Of a stretch of DNA of 64,000 nt, positions 24,921-33,941 are shown in pieces (position 1 is the first letter of the stretch; every line of letters begins with the position of its first letter). The stretch is from MED-G105 sp965263305 (lineage in GTDB: Bacteria; Pseudomonadota; Alphaproteobacteria; Caulobacterales; Parvularculaceae): positions 248,001-312,000 of the forward strand of contig OZ253666.1 in assembly GCA_965263305.1 (NCBI GenBank). Direction: 5' to 3'. The position numbers and the translations under genes were made by a program. The notes under the pieces were generated by a model. It was given only the letters and a program-made list of their open reading frames with translations, had not been told where the DNA came from and ran no database searches.

Positions 24921-25706
24921 TCATCGACCTTTAAATGCTGGTTTCCGTTTCTGGAGAAAAGCTGCGATTCCCTCCTGAGAATCCTGTGATACAACGCATA
25001 ATTGCTGCAGTTCGGCCTCAACCAATTGCACATCGGCGAGCGTTCCATTCTGAGCCGCGCGCATCGCTTGTTTTGCATACTTTAGGGATAACGGCGCCAC
25101 GTCGTTCGCAAGATGCGCAGCCCAATTTGCCGCTTCGATGCGAAGATCTGCGTCAGGAACGACGCGATTCACCAAACCGGCGGAAAGGCACTCCGCAGAG
25201 GTTAAACGCGCGCCCTCAACGCCAACTTCGTATGCCCGCCGATAACCAAGAGCTTTCACGAGAAACCATGAGACGCCCCCATCGGGCACCAGGCTAATCG
25301 CCGCAAACGGGCTGTATATAAACCCGCCTTCGGCCATCATCACGAGATCACAATTGAGCGCATAAGCGATCGAAACCCCAGCCGTCGCGCCGTGGAGCGC
25401 CGCCAGATAGGTTTTCTGGGAATCACCAATTGCGTCAATCAGAGGTTTATGATCTTTGATAATATGTTCAGTAACCGTCGGATGCTCGTCAACGAAACTT
25501 TCTGTAAGATCGGCGCCAGCGCTAAACCCACGCCCTTCGCCGGTCAAAACAACAACGCGGATATTTTCGTTGGTCTCCGCCTCGGTCATTGCAGAATTTA
25601 GTTCCGCGCGCAATTTTCGTGACGATGCATTCATCGCCTCGGGTCGATTGAGAGAAATCGTTGCGACGTGTCCGTCTTCTGAGTAAAGAACTGTCGTTTC
25701 GGACAT
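24921..25706 (-). CDS. Crotonase-family protein, PaaG/isomerase-like active site
   Basis: This is a 261-residue member of the enoyl-CoA hydratase/isomerase fold. The oxyanion motif is GRGFSAGADL, with GATAGVSIAYALNCD. Both glutamates of true hydratases are missing (Ser at the GG-x-E place and Phe at the P-E place). An Asp is present in SLVPDGGVSWFL, the pattern of PaaG-like and other enoyl-CoA isomerases. A double-bond isomerase is therefore more likely than a hydratase. It ends in the usual AFLQKRKPAFKGR. AAGAGG precedes the ATG. It sits between the racemase-like gene and the kinase. Confidence 0.9.
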   Translation of the reverse strand: MSETTVLYSEDGHVATISLNRPEAMNASSRKLRAELNSAMTEAETNENIRVVVLTGEGRGFSAGADLTESFVDEHPTVTEHIIKDHKPLIDAIGDSQKTYLAALHGATAGVSIAYALNCDLVMMAEGGFIYSPFAAISLVPDGGVSWFLVKALGYRRAYEVGVEGARLTSAECLSAGLVNRVVPDADLRIEAANWAAHLANDVAPLSLKYAKQAMRAAQNGTLADVQLVEAELQQLCVVSQDSQEGIAAFLQKRKPAFKGR

Positions 25707-25709
25707 GGG

Positions 25710-26876
25710 TTACCTCTTATTCCTATCTATAACGATACCGCCGCCGATTAATTGATCGACTTCCGTCTCGGCAAAACCTACCTCGGCAAGCAATGCACGG
25801 GCGTCGGTGCTCACAGGCTGTACATTTGGATTAATCCGAATAGGAGTGTCTCGAAACCTTGGCGCTGGCCCCGGCATCGTGACATCGCCATGATGGACGA
25901 GCGCCTCGCGCGCAGCGTTCTGTGGATGAGCGGCAGCCTCTGTATAGTCGAGGACCGGCGTGACGCAGGCGTCAGCACCATCGAAAAGCTCGGCCCACTC
26001 ATCACGCGTTTTTTGGGCATACGTCGTTTCAAGCAACTCATGTTGCGATCGCCACTTTGCGAAATCGTTCTGACCTCCGTAATCCTCAGGAGAAATTTCA
26101 AGCCGTCGCAACATTTCCGCAAAAAACTGCGGCTCAATACAACCGACAGCCATAAACCGGTCATCTTTGGTTCGATAGCAACGGTAATAGGGCGCGCCGC
26201 CATCAAGAAGGTTACGTTGACGCGCCGGCGACCAATGTTTGATATGAGCCAGGGAATGAATGATGCCCATCATGGAGTTTACCCCGTCGATAATTGCGGC
26301 ATCAACAACATCACCTGCGCCTGTTTTTTCGGCGCGATAGAGCGCCGCCAAAATGCCAGACAACAAGAACAGCGAGCCACCGCCGAAATCGCCAACGAGA
26401 TTCAAAGGCGGCGGTGGTGGGCGATCCGCGTCACCCATCGCCTCCAGGGCTCCTGTAATGGAAACATAATTGATATCGTGACCGGCCATGGTCGACCAAG
26501 GCCCACTCTGGCCCCATCCGGTCATCCGACCGTAAATAAGTTTTCCGTTTACCGCGTGGCATGCCTCCGGCCCAACACCGAGCCGTTCTGCAACACCCGG
26601 ACGCAATCCCTCGATGAGAATATCAGCTTTCTTGACAAGGGCGAGAACGACATCCGCAGCGCCATCTTTTCTTAAATCAAGGGCAATGGATCTCTTGGCG
26701 CGATTGTGCACAAGGTACATATTCGCGCCTGGCCGATCAACGAGAATGACCTCCGCGCCCATATCCGCAAGCAACTGTCCGCAATAAGGCGCTGGACCTA
26801 TCCCGGCCAGTTCCACGACTGTTACACCGGCAAGCACCCCCGCGCCCGCTGTTTTCGAATGATCAGTTTGCGACAT
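25710..26876 (-). CDS. CaiB/BaiF-family protein, alpha-methylacyl-CoA racemase-like
   Basis: This is a 388-residue class III CoA-transferase-fold protein. It carries the racemase signature: His133 in AGHDINYVSITGAL and Asp163 in LNLVGDFGGGS, the acid/base pair of alpha-methylacyl-CoA racemases. YGRMTGWGQSGP and ADILIEGLRPGVAERLG are further family motifs. It would interconvert (2R)- and (2S)-methylacyl-CoA so that an S-specific ACAD can act. This points to a methyl-branched substrate such as an isoprenoid or sterol side chain. It starts two bases after the preceding crotonase with GAGG upstream. CoA-transferase activity is the main alternative. Confidence 0.92.
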   Translation of the reverse strand: MSQTDHSKTAGAGVLAGVTVVELAGIGPAPYCGQLLADMGAEVILVDRPGANMYLVHNRAKRSIALDLRKDGAADVVLALVKKADILIEGLRPGVAERLGVGPEACHAVNGKLIYGRMTGWGQSGPWSTMAGHDINYVSITGALEAMGDADRPPPPPLNLVGDFGGGSLFLLSGILAALYRAEKTGAGDVVDAAIIDGVNSMMGIIHSLAHIKHWSPARQRNLLDGGAPYYRCYRTKDDRFMAVGCIEPQFFAEMLRRLEISPEDYGGQNDFAKWRSQHELLETTYAQKTRDEWAELFDGADACVTPVLDYTEAAAHPQNAAREALVHHGDVTMPGPAPRFRDTPIRINPNVQPVSTDARALLAEVGFAETEVDQLIGGGIVIDRNKR

Positions 26877-26878
26877 GC

Positions 26879-27706
26879 TTACCTCGTATTCTCATATTTT
26901 GCAGGTCGCTTCGCCATCGCGGCGGCGATGCTCTCAAATTGATATTTTGTCAGGGCAATTTTCTCTTGCTCAACTGATTCTTGCATTAGAGCGTCTTCAT
27001 CACTCAGATCAGGAATTTTGTTGAAAATGCGCTTTGCCGTCTCGATAGCGAGCGGATTTTTGGATGCAATTTCTTCCGCAAGCGTCATCGCATCGGCTAA
27101 AGGGGTTTCGCTAAGGCGTGTCGCAAATCCATATTCCAACGCTTCAACGCCAGAAAATACACGGCCGGTATATGTCAGTTCTCGCACTATATCTTCTCGA
27201 GCCAAATGCCGCATCAATGCCGTGCCGCCCATATCCGGAATCAGCCCCCATTTGATTTCCATAATGGAATGCTTTGTATCTGGCGCGGTAATACGTATGT
27301 CGGCGCCGAGCGCTATTTGAAAACCCCCGCCGAAAGCGACGCCATGGACGGCGGCTATGACAGGTACGGGCATTTCGCGCCATACGAAGGCAGCCTTTTG
27401 ATATCGGTTGGCAATGCCGTGAGTGCGCGGCGAAAGAGCTTTGACCGATGGCGCCGTAGGGTCGGCATCCTGCCCCTGCCCTTGTTGCAGCATCGATCCG
27501 AAATTTTGCATATCGAGACCGGCGCAAAAGGCATCCCCATCCCCACAAAGAACGACGGCCCGCACATCGCCGTTTTCGCTCAACGAATGTCCGGTTTCAA
27601 TCAGTGCCGTGAACATTTCATCATCAATGGCATTCATCTTTTCCGGTCGCGAAAACGTGACCCGAGCCACATGATTTGAAATTTCGAATTCAATACGGTT
27701 CGACAT
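26879..27706 (-). CDS. Crotonase-family protein, dienoyl-CoA isomerase-like residues
   Basis: This is a 275-residue enoyl-CoA hydratase/isomerase-fold protein. The oxyanion motif is DAFCAGLDMQNFG, then GVAFGGGFQIALGADIR (Gln at the first hydratase Glu position). HSIMEIKWGLIPDMGG keeps the second Glu and has an Asp eight residues later, as in delta3,5-delta2,4-dienoyl-CoA isomerases. It may move double bonds in an unsaturated branched chain. AGGAAAG lies upstream of the ATG. It is tightly packed between the CoA ligase and the racemase-like gene. Confidence 0.9.
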   Translation of the reverse strand: MSNRIEFEISNHVARVTFSRPEKMNAIDDEMFTALIETGHSLSENGDVRAVVLCGDGDAFCAGLDMQNFGSMLQQGQGQDADPTAPSVKALSPRTHGIANRYQKAAFVWREMPVPVIAAVHGVAFGGGFQIALGADIRITAPDTKHSIMEIKWGLIPDMGGTALMRHLAREDIVRELTYTGRVFSGVEALEYGFATRLSETPLADAMTLAEEIASKNPLAIETAKRIFNKIPDLSDEDALMQESVEQEKIALTKYQFESIAAAMAKRPAKYENTR

Positions 27707-27717
27707 TTGTAACTTTC

Positions 27718-29295
27718 CTAGACTTTGCGATCACGGCCTTCCCAATACTGGTCCCGCAAGTCGCGTTTTCTAATTTTTCCTATTGGTGTTCGCGGAAAAT
27801 CATCCACAAAATCAACGCTCTTTGGGGCTTTGACGCCACCTAGTCTTGCTTTACAGGTTTCGATAATCATGTTTTCGGAAATGGTGTCATCAGCGCGTCG
27901 GACAATCGCTTTTACAGCTTCGCCCCATTTTTCATCCGGTATTCCGATTACAGCGCATTCGATAACGCCCTCAATCGTTGTGACGACACCTTCAACTTCT
28001 GCGGAATAAACGTTGAAACCGCCTGTAACAATCATATCTTTCTTACGATCGACAATATAGAGATAGCCTTCGTCATTCAGATAGCCGATATCACCGGTAA
28101 GGTGCCAACCATTACGACGAGTTTTGGCTGTTTCTTCAGGATCATTGACATACCCTTCCATCGCCATTGGTCCCTTGACAACAATCTCGCCGCGCTCCCC
28201 TGGCGGCAGAAGGGCGCCGTCATCATCCATGATGCCAAGCTCCGAAATGACCGTCGCTCGCCCGCAACTGCGCAATCGTTCGTCAGGGGCAATGTCACCA
28301 TTAATGTCGTTATCAACAAAATGTTCTTCAGGCGGTAAAGTTGCGATCATCATGGGGCATTCGGTTTGACCAAAGCCGCCTTGCATAACCGGACCGAATA
28401 CACGCAGCGCCTCCTTAAGGCGATCAATGGACATCGGTGCGGAGCCATAGGCTACCTGCGTTAGGCTGGAGTAATCGAAATCACGCACATTAGGTTGGTC
28501 AAGCAATGTATATATTCCCGACGGCGGCAGGAAAATCTCCGTGATTCTTTCTTTTTCTATTGTGCGCAGAGTTTCCTGTGGGTCAAATCTTTGGAAGACT
28601 ACAGAGCGACCACCGCGGTTCATCATCGACAGAACAATGCGTCCACCGACATGGGTCATTGGCGCTGCAGCAAGATAGACTGGCGGGTCGGTTTGTTGCG
28701 ACATCTCCTTGATGCCCGTCAACACCGCCACAAAATTCCGATGTGAAAGACCAACAGCTTTCGGCACGCCGGTCGTTCCACCAGTCGTTGGGGTAAAGAT
28801 TAAATCAGACGGTTCATAGAGAGGAAACTCGACATCCTCAGGCGCATCAGCCGCCCAATCGGTAATAGCGGGCACTGACTTGCACTGCTCATCTAACCCC
28901 AACACAATTTCCAGATCGGGAAATTCCTTTTTGATCGCCCCGACGTGATCTTCAAATACATGGTGGACGATTAGAGCGTCGCAGCCGAATTTCTGAAGAA
29001 GCTGCACGTTCTCCTCAACAGAATTTCGCGGATTGACCGGTAACCAGATCCCACCAGCGCGGATAATGCCAATAATAATTGGCACAGCACGCATGTCGTT
29101 GGGGGTAAAAATGGCAGCGCTATAACCTTTCTTCAGCCCCGCGGCAACAAATGCACGCGCAAACACGAGCGATTTATCGTACACGTCACGATATGTGAGT
29201 GATTCATCGTCTTGTGACAAACAAATGCGGTCGGCATATCGCCTGCATGCATCGTCCAATAGCTCGGTCAACGATTTTTCCGGTATCGACAGCAT
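27718..29295 (-). CDS. Acyl-CoA synthetase (AMP-forming)
   Basis: This is a 525-residue ANL-superfamily ligase that adenylates a carboxylic acid and transfers it to CoA. It has the P-loop FTPTTGGTTGVPKAVG, the A5-type GGFGQTECP, the hinge GWHLTGDIGYLNDEGYLYIVDRKKDMIVTGG region and the C-terminal catalytic Lys in TPIGKIRKRDL. It precedes the crotonase and racemase genes in the operon, so it should supply the acyl-CoA these use. The substrate cannot be read from the pocket, but the company of a methylacyl racemase suggests a branched acid. Confidence 0.94.
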   Translation of the reverse strand: MLSIPEKSLTELLDDACRRYADRICLSQDDESLTYRDVYDKSLVFARAFVAAGLKKGYSAAIFTPNDMRAVPIIIGIIRAGGIWLPVNPRNSVEENVQLLQKFGCDALIVHHVFEDHVGAIKKEFPDLEIVLGLDEQCKSVPAITDWAADAPEDVEFPLYEPSDLIFTPTTGGTTGVPKAVGLSHRNFVAVLTGIKEMSQQTDPPVYLAAAPMTHVGGRIVLSMMNRGGRSVVFQRFDPQETLRTIEKERITEIFLPPSGIYTLLDQPNVRDFDYSSLTQVAYGSAPMSIDRLKEALRVFGPVMQGGFGQTECPMMIATLPPEEHFVDNDINGDIAPDERLRSCGRATVISELGIMDDDGALLPPGERGEIVVKGPMAMEGYVNDPEETAKTRRNGWHLTGDIGYLNDEGYLYIVDRKKDMIVTGGFNVYSAEVEGVVTTIEGVIECAVIGIPDEKWGEAVKAIVRRADDTISENMIIETCKARLGGVKAPKSVDFVDDFPRTPIGKIRKRDLRDQYWEGRDRKV

Positions 29296-29363
29296 TTTTT
29301 CTTTCGCCTTTATTTGCTCTTGATGGCTCTCTCACCCTCTTTACCGACGGCAACGGACACGAG

Positions 29364-30134
29364 TTATCGAGGCTGCATGCGGATGCCGCCGTCGACACGA
29401 ATACACTCGCCATTCACATAATCATTCTCGATTATGTATTCGGCGGTCCGCGCGATCTCGTCAGGCCGCCCAAGTCTTTTCGGATTGAGAACAGTCGCCG
29501 ACAGCGCTGCACGAACCTCTTCCGGCGATGAGTCGAATAGCGGTGTATGGATAAGGCCCGGTACAATCGTGTTGCAGCGAATTCCGACCGAGCCGAGATC
29601 GCGTGCAATCGGCAATGTCATGCCGATAATGCCACCCTTCGATGCACTATATGCGGCCTGCCCGATCTGACCTTCGTAAGCAGCGATAGAGGCGGTGTTA
29701 ATGACGACGCCCCGCAGTCCATCCTCCGATTGAGGGTCGTTTTTGACCATCGAAGCGACAGCGAGGCGAAGAACATTGAACGTACCGATAAGATTAATAT
29801 CGATAACTTTTTTGAACCCCGCGAGCGGATGCGGACCATCTTTGCCATAGGTCTTAGCTGCAATGCCAATCCCAGCATAATTGCAACAAATGTGGATCGG
29901 TGAAAACCCACTCTCGACAGCTGCAATCGCGTTTGCCACCGTGTCTTCGTCGACCACATTGACGCCAAAATAGCGAACATTGCCGCCAAGCTCATTGGCC
30001 AAAGCCTCACCACGCTCGTCATTCAAATCAAAGATCGCGATATTGGCGCCCTTATTCGCCAGCAACCGAACGGTCGCCTCTCCCAGTCCAGATGCGCCGC
30101 CAGTAACGATTGCCGTTTTGCCGCTAATTTCCAT
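29364..30134 (-). CDS. HSD10-like short-chain 3-hydroxyacyl-CoA dehydrogenase
   Basis: This is a 256-residue SDR close to 17-beta-HSD type 10 / short-chain 3-hydroxyacyl-CoA dehydrogenases. It has VTGGASGLGEATVRLLA, the Asp in IAIFDLND (NAD preference), the NYAG motif, Ser in NTASIAAYEGQ, the catalytic YSASK and the HSD10-type LNPKRLGRPDEIA near the C-terminus. It would oxidise a 3-hydroxyacyl-CoA, perhaps 2-methyl-3-hydroxyacyl-CoA, to the ketone. AAGGGAAG precedes the ATG. A 9-bp inverted repeat lies in its leader. Confidence 0.92.
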   Translation of the reverse strand: MEISGKTAIVTGGASGLGEATVRLLANKGANIAIFDLNDERGEALANELGGNVRYFGVNVVDEDTVANAIAAVESGFSPIHICCNYAGIGIAAKTYGKDGPHPLAGFKKVIDINLIGTFNVLRLAVASMVKNDPQSEDGLRGVVINTASIAAYEGQIGQAAYSASKGGIIGMTLPIARDLGSVGIRCNTIVPGLIHTPLFDSSPEEVRAALSATVLNPKRLGRPDEIARTAEYIIENDYVNGECIRVDGGIRMQPR

Positions 30135-30159
30135 TTTCTTCCCTTGTTTAGTTTTATTA

Positions 30160-30185
30160 TCACTGATTTTTAGCGGAATCAGTGA
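30160..30185. repeat. Perfect 9-bp inverted repeat in the HSD10-like gene leader
   Basis: TCACTGATT and AATCAGTGA flank an eight-base loop. It lies 26 bases upstream of the SDR ATG and 170 bases after the CitE-like gene stop. On the minus strand it is followed by AT-rich sequence but not a clean T run. It may attenuate or process the operon transcript. Confidence 0.5.
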
Positions 30186-30355
30186 AGCGTTTTGATTTCA
30201 ATGCTCCCGGGACGGCGCGGGGTCGACGGCCAAAATCGACCAGGCGACATACGCCTTGAGGCTACGCATCATCCCATCGTCAGGATTCTTGCCAAAAATG
30301 CGTCCGGTCGAAAACCCGCCATTTAAAACAATCACATACGCAGTCGCGGGTCAGG

Positions 30356-31249
30356 TCATGCCTCAGATTGCATTCGCCCCGCAATCGCATCGGCCATCGA
30401 GACAATTCGCTTGGCGTTTTCAAGATGCAAAATTTCCGTCATCTTTCCATTGACTTTAATGACGCCTTGCCCAGCATTTTGCGGGTCTGCAAAGGCAGCG
30501 ATGACCGCTCGAGAGTGCTCAATTTCCTCAGGTGCTGGCGAAAAAACTCGGTTGCAGGTCTCAACCTGCGTTGGGTGAATAAGCGTCTTTCCATCAAACC
30601 CGAGAGCCTGACCGTGTACGCACTCCCGCTCAAAACCGGCGTTATTTTTAATATCGTTGTAAACGCCATCGATCGCAACAAGGCCATAGGCGCGCGCCGC
30701 GGCAAGCGTTAGGCCGAGCGCCGGCAAAAAGGCCATACGATCTTCAGTCATGACGGCGCGGAGATCTTTAGCGAGATCGTTAGTTCCGAGCACAAACCCC
30801 GTCAGACGCGTTGAGGCCGCCTCTCTTGCAATGGCGTGAACATCGAGAATGGCGAGCGGGGTTTCAATCATCACCCAAAGCGACAACTCCTCACCTGCGG
30901 CGTACCCGGTCAATCTTGATTCAAGTTCCCGGACATCATCGGGGCGGCTAACCTTCGGCGCGAGTACAACATCGGGCCCAGCCTCAACAACTGCCGCTAA
31001 ATCATCTTCGCCCCAAGGCGTGTCGAGCGCATTCACCCGCACGATGATCTCTCGTCCCCCATAGCTTTTGCTGCGCACAGCGCTAGTTACATTTGCCCGC
31101 GCCGTTGTTTTCGCATCTGGCGCAACGGCGTCTTCCAGATCGAAAATCAATGCGTCAGCCGGTATTGACTTCGCCTTGTCGAGAGCACGCTCGTTAGCGC
31201 CAGGCATGTAGAGTACGGATCGTCGAGGTCGAAAGGTGGTTTTATCCAT
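30356..31249 (-). CDS. CitE/HpcH-family acyl-CoA lyase
   Basis: This is a 297-residue TIM-barrel lyase of the CitE family. Motifs are RRSVLYMPGANERALDKA, ALIFDLEDAVAPDAK (Mg-binding Glu/Asp), VMIETPLAILDVHAIA, VLGTNDLAKDLR and KTLIHPTQVETCN. Family members cleave or condense 3-hydroxy-diacid CoA thioesters such as citramalyl-, malyl- or HMG-like CoA. The ATG at 31249 is preferred because AAAGGG lies eight bases before it; an ATG seven codons upstream lacks one. It is the first gene of the ten-gene minus-strand operon and is divergent from the PQQ dehydrogenase, with a perfect island palindrome between them. Confidence 0.9.
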   Translation of the reverse strand: MDKTTFRPRRSVLYMPGANERALDKAKSIPADALIFDLEDAVAPDAKTTARANVTSAVRSKSYGGREIIVRVNALDTPWGEDDLAAVVEAGPDVVLAPKVSRPDDVRELESRLTGYAAGEELSLWVMIETPLAILDVHAIAREAASTRLTGFVLGTNDLAKDLRAVMTEDRMAFLPALGLTLAAARAYGLVAIDGVYNDIKNNAGFERECVHGQALGFDGKTLIHPTQVETCNRVFSPAPEEIEHSRAVIAAFADPQNAGQGVIKVNGKMTEILHLENAKRIVSMADAIAGRMQSEA

Positions 31250-31754
31250 TCGTCGTCCCTTTAGTGTCATCGATTTTCAAACAAAATCGCATCATCAAAC
31301 GCTTGCCGTCCAGTGGCTTCTTGGAGCGATGAATTTCTCTTGGGTTGTCTGTGCCATTTGCCCATGATGCGGAAAATCGTACCCGAGGTTGCACCATGTT
31401 AGCATCACAAATGTGATCAAGGCGTGTAAGCTACGCATAAGCCGCAAAGTAGCCTTATCCAGCTAGAAACATAGCGATATCTTGCTCGCTAGCGTTGCGT
31501 GAAAGATTAGCGGAAGGTCGAAACAGGTTGGCCTTTAGTCCGGCTATTTTCCTCAGTGGCAAACGAACAGCCACGGCTGTGGCATGTGTTGACAAGGATC
31601 AATCAGGCGAGTGTTCCGCCAAAGAAGAAACCAATTCGTTATCAATAAACCTCAAGAGCAAGCATTTGCGCTGCACTAGGCGCAAGAACCTCACCCCATC
31701 GGCCAACATTGGTGGAACTAACCGGCAATTTAGACACCCTTCGGATTCAGCATC
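31250..31754. other. Divergent promoter region between lyase operon and PQQ dehydrogenase
   Basis: No supported gene lies in these 505 bases; an 87-codon open frame at 31495-31758 looks random. The region must drive both the long minus-strand operon and the PQQ dehydrogenase. It holds a perfect copy of the island palindrome at 31404-31417. Confidence 0.55.
31404..31417. promoter_or_regulatory. Island palindrome, perfect copy 4 (ATCACAAATGTGAT)
   Basis: This is an exact ATCACA-NN-TGTGAT, 155 bases upstream of the lyase operon start and about 340 bases upstream of the PQQ dehydrogenase. A fixed 12-base pattern is expected about 0.004 times in 64 kb of random sequence. Two exact copies, both in divergent promoters, are therefore unlikely to be chance. 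Confidence 0.65.
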
Positions 31755-33932
31755 GTGATTAGATTTAAAACTTTTCCGTACACTCTATTTCTACCAGCTG
31801 TTTTCTTCGTTTTTTTAGCGGCGTGCTCTGAACGTTCTGAGGACTCGAGCCAAGAAAAAGAAATAGGCCCGACGGAGCGCATTGTCGATTCCGATAGTTC
31901 GCCTCAAAATTGGTTGAGCTACGGACGCAGCTACAACGAGCAGCGACACTCGCCGCTTACTGGCATCAACAAAGAAAACCTTGATCAACTTCGGCCGGCT
32001 TGGATCTATGAGATGCGGCGCACACGAGGCGTTGAAGCAACGCCGCTTATTGTGGATGGCGTCATCTATGTGACCGGTTCCTGGTCAATCGTTTATGCGC
32101 TGGATGCAAAAACTGGCGAGGAATTGTGGGTTCATGATCCGCAAGTGCCGGGAGAAGCGGCGCTTAAAGGGTGCTGCGGTGTCGTCAATCGTGGTGTCGC
32201 CGTGTATGAGGACAAAGTTTTCGCCGGAACATTTGACGGTCGGCTTCAAGCATTGGATTCGAAAACCGGCGCGGTTCTCTGGTCCGTTGTGACTGTCGAC
32301 CAATCGAAACCCTATACAATTACCGGCGCACCGCGTGTCGCCAAGGGCCTTGTATTTATTGGCAATGGCGGCGCCGAATTTGGCGTACGCGGATATTTGA
32401 GCGCCTATGATGTTAACACGGGCGAACTTGTATGGCGTTTCTATACAACGCCCAATCCTGAAAAAACGGCTGATGGTGCAGCGTCGGATGAAATCTTTGT
32501 AGAAATCGCGAACGATACATGGGGCGATGTTGGCGCATGGACTAGTGTCGGCGGCGGCGGCACGGTTTGGGATTCGATTGTTTATGATCAGGTCAATGAC
32601 AGCATTATTTTTGGCACCGGAAATGGATCGCCTTGGAACGACAAAATACGTGATCCGCAAAGCGATGGTGACAATTTATTCTTGTCGTCAATTGTTGCGG
32701 TAGATGCATCGACTGGCGCCTATAAATGGCACTTTCAGTCAACGCCACGCGAGAAATGGGACTACACGGCCACGCAGCAAATCATGCTGGCGGAACTACC
32801 CCTTGGAGAGAACGGCGCCCCCCGCCGCGTCGTAATGCAGGCGCCAAAAAACGGCTTTTTCTATGTGCTTGATGCAGCCACCGGCGCATTCATTCATGCG
32901 GATACGCTTGGCCCCATAAACTGGGCGGATGGCTTGGATGAAAATGGTCGACCAAATGTCACGGAGGCAGCGCGCAATACAGACAATGGTGCATTTGTCA
33001 TACCTGGCTCTCACGGCATGCATAACTGGCACCCAATGGCATTCAATCCGCACACGGGCCTTGTTTACTTACCGACGCATAGCACATCCCTTTTCTACAA
33101 AGACGCACAAATTGAGGAGGCCGTCGGCGCGTCCCAGACGATCGGCTATGACGTGACAGCTCCTATTACGGCGGACTACGCGCCCGGCGTCATCGACGCG
33201 ATACGTGCAACCCGTGGTGGGGCGTTGACAGCCTGGGACCCGGTCGCCAACAAACTCGCTTGGCAAAAGCCTTTGAAGACGGGAGACAATAGCGGCGTTC
33301 TCTCAACCGCCGACGGGCTTATTTTTCAGGGCGGCATAGATGGCAAATTCCACGCCTATGATGCAGAGACCGGCGACCATCTTTGGGAGGCCAATATCGA
33401 AAACGGGATGATGGGCGGCGCGTCAACCTATGAAGTTGACGGCGAGCAATATATCGTTCTCGGCACCGGGCATGGCGGCGCTTATTCGCTTGTATTTGGG
33501 CTTGATCTCGAAGCACCGGTGAAATCCGCACCCGGCCGGATTATTGCCTTTAAGGTCGGTGGTGAAGCAACCATTCCACCCGTCGAAGTTTTACCCGTGG
33601 ATCCGACACCCAAGGCTGACCGCTTCGGAGGCCCTGATATGATCAATCTGGGCCTTAACCGCTATGCGAATTTTTGCTCTGGCTGCCATGGCTCGCTCGC
33701 CATTAGCGGCGGTGTGACGCCGGACCTTCGCTGGTCTTATGTAGCGTCGAATAAAGACAGCTGGGACGCGGTAATGATCGATGGCGCGCTTACGGATAAC
33801 GGCATGGTATCATTCGCAAACATCCTTCAACCCGACGAGATAGAAGCGATACGCGCCTATGTCATAGACCAGGGCCATCTCGCCGTGCGCAATCGTGAAG
33901 CGTTTGCCGAGACAACGCCATCAGACCAATAG
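31755..33932 (+). CDS. PQQ-dependent alcohol dehydrogenase with C-terminal cytochrome c
   Basis: This is a 725-residue quinohaemoprotein of the methanol/ethanol family, oxidising alcohols in the periplasm. The N-terminus is a signal sequence ending FLAAC, a possible lipobox. The PQQ propeller has the vicinal disulfide in LKGCCGVVNRG, the catalytic Asp336 in EKWDYTA and W-motif repeats (DAKTGEELWVHD). Position 338 is Thr, not Asp, so the Ca2+ type is expected rather than the lanthanide XoxF type. The C-terminal haem site is CSGCH (Cys641-His645). The start is GTG without a clear Shine-Dalgarno. No PQQ synthesis genes are in the window. It probably oxidises hydroxylated substrates entering the cell. 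Confidence 0.93.
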   Translation: MIRFKTFPYTLFLPAVFFVFLAACSERSEDSSQEKEIGPTERIVDSDSSPQNWLSYGRSYNEQRHSPLTGINKENLDQLRPAWIYEMRRTRGVEATPLIVDGVIYVTGSWSIVYALDAKTGEELWVHDPQVPGEAALKGCCGVVNRGVAVYEDKVFAGTFDGRLQALDSKTGAVLWSVVTVDQSKPYTITGAPRVAKGLVFIGNGGAEFGVRGYLSAYDVNTGELVWRFYTTPNPEKTADGAASDEIFVEIANDTWGDVGAWTSVGGGGTVWDSIVYDQVNDSIIFGTGNGSPWNDKIRDPQSDGDNLFLSSIVAVDASTGAYKWHFQSTPREKWDYTATQQIMLAELPLGENGAPRRVVMQAPKNGFFYVLDAATGAFIHADTLGPINWADGLDENGRPNVTEAARNTDNGAFVIPGSHGMHNWHPMAFNPHTGLVYLPTHSTSLFYKDAQIEEAVGASQTIGYDVTAPITADYAPGVIDAIRATRGGALTAWDPVANKLAWQKPLKTGDNSGVLSTADGLIFQGGIDGKFHAYDAETGDHLWEANIENGMMGGASTYEVDGEQYIVLGTGHGGAYSLVFGLDLEAPVKSAPGRIIAFKVGGEATIPPVEVLPVDPTPKADRFGGPDMINLGLNRYANFCSGCHGSLAISGGVTPDLRWSYVASNKDSWDAVMIDGALTDNGMVSFANILQPDEIEAIRAYVIDQGHLAVRNREAFAETTPSDQ

Positions 33933-33941
33933 CGGCAACGG

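Noticed and set aside
31495..31758. 87-codon frame just upstream of the PQQ dehydrogenase
   Set aside because: It overlaps the dehydrogenase start and shows no domain or signal. The region is better read as promoter DNA.
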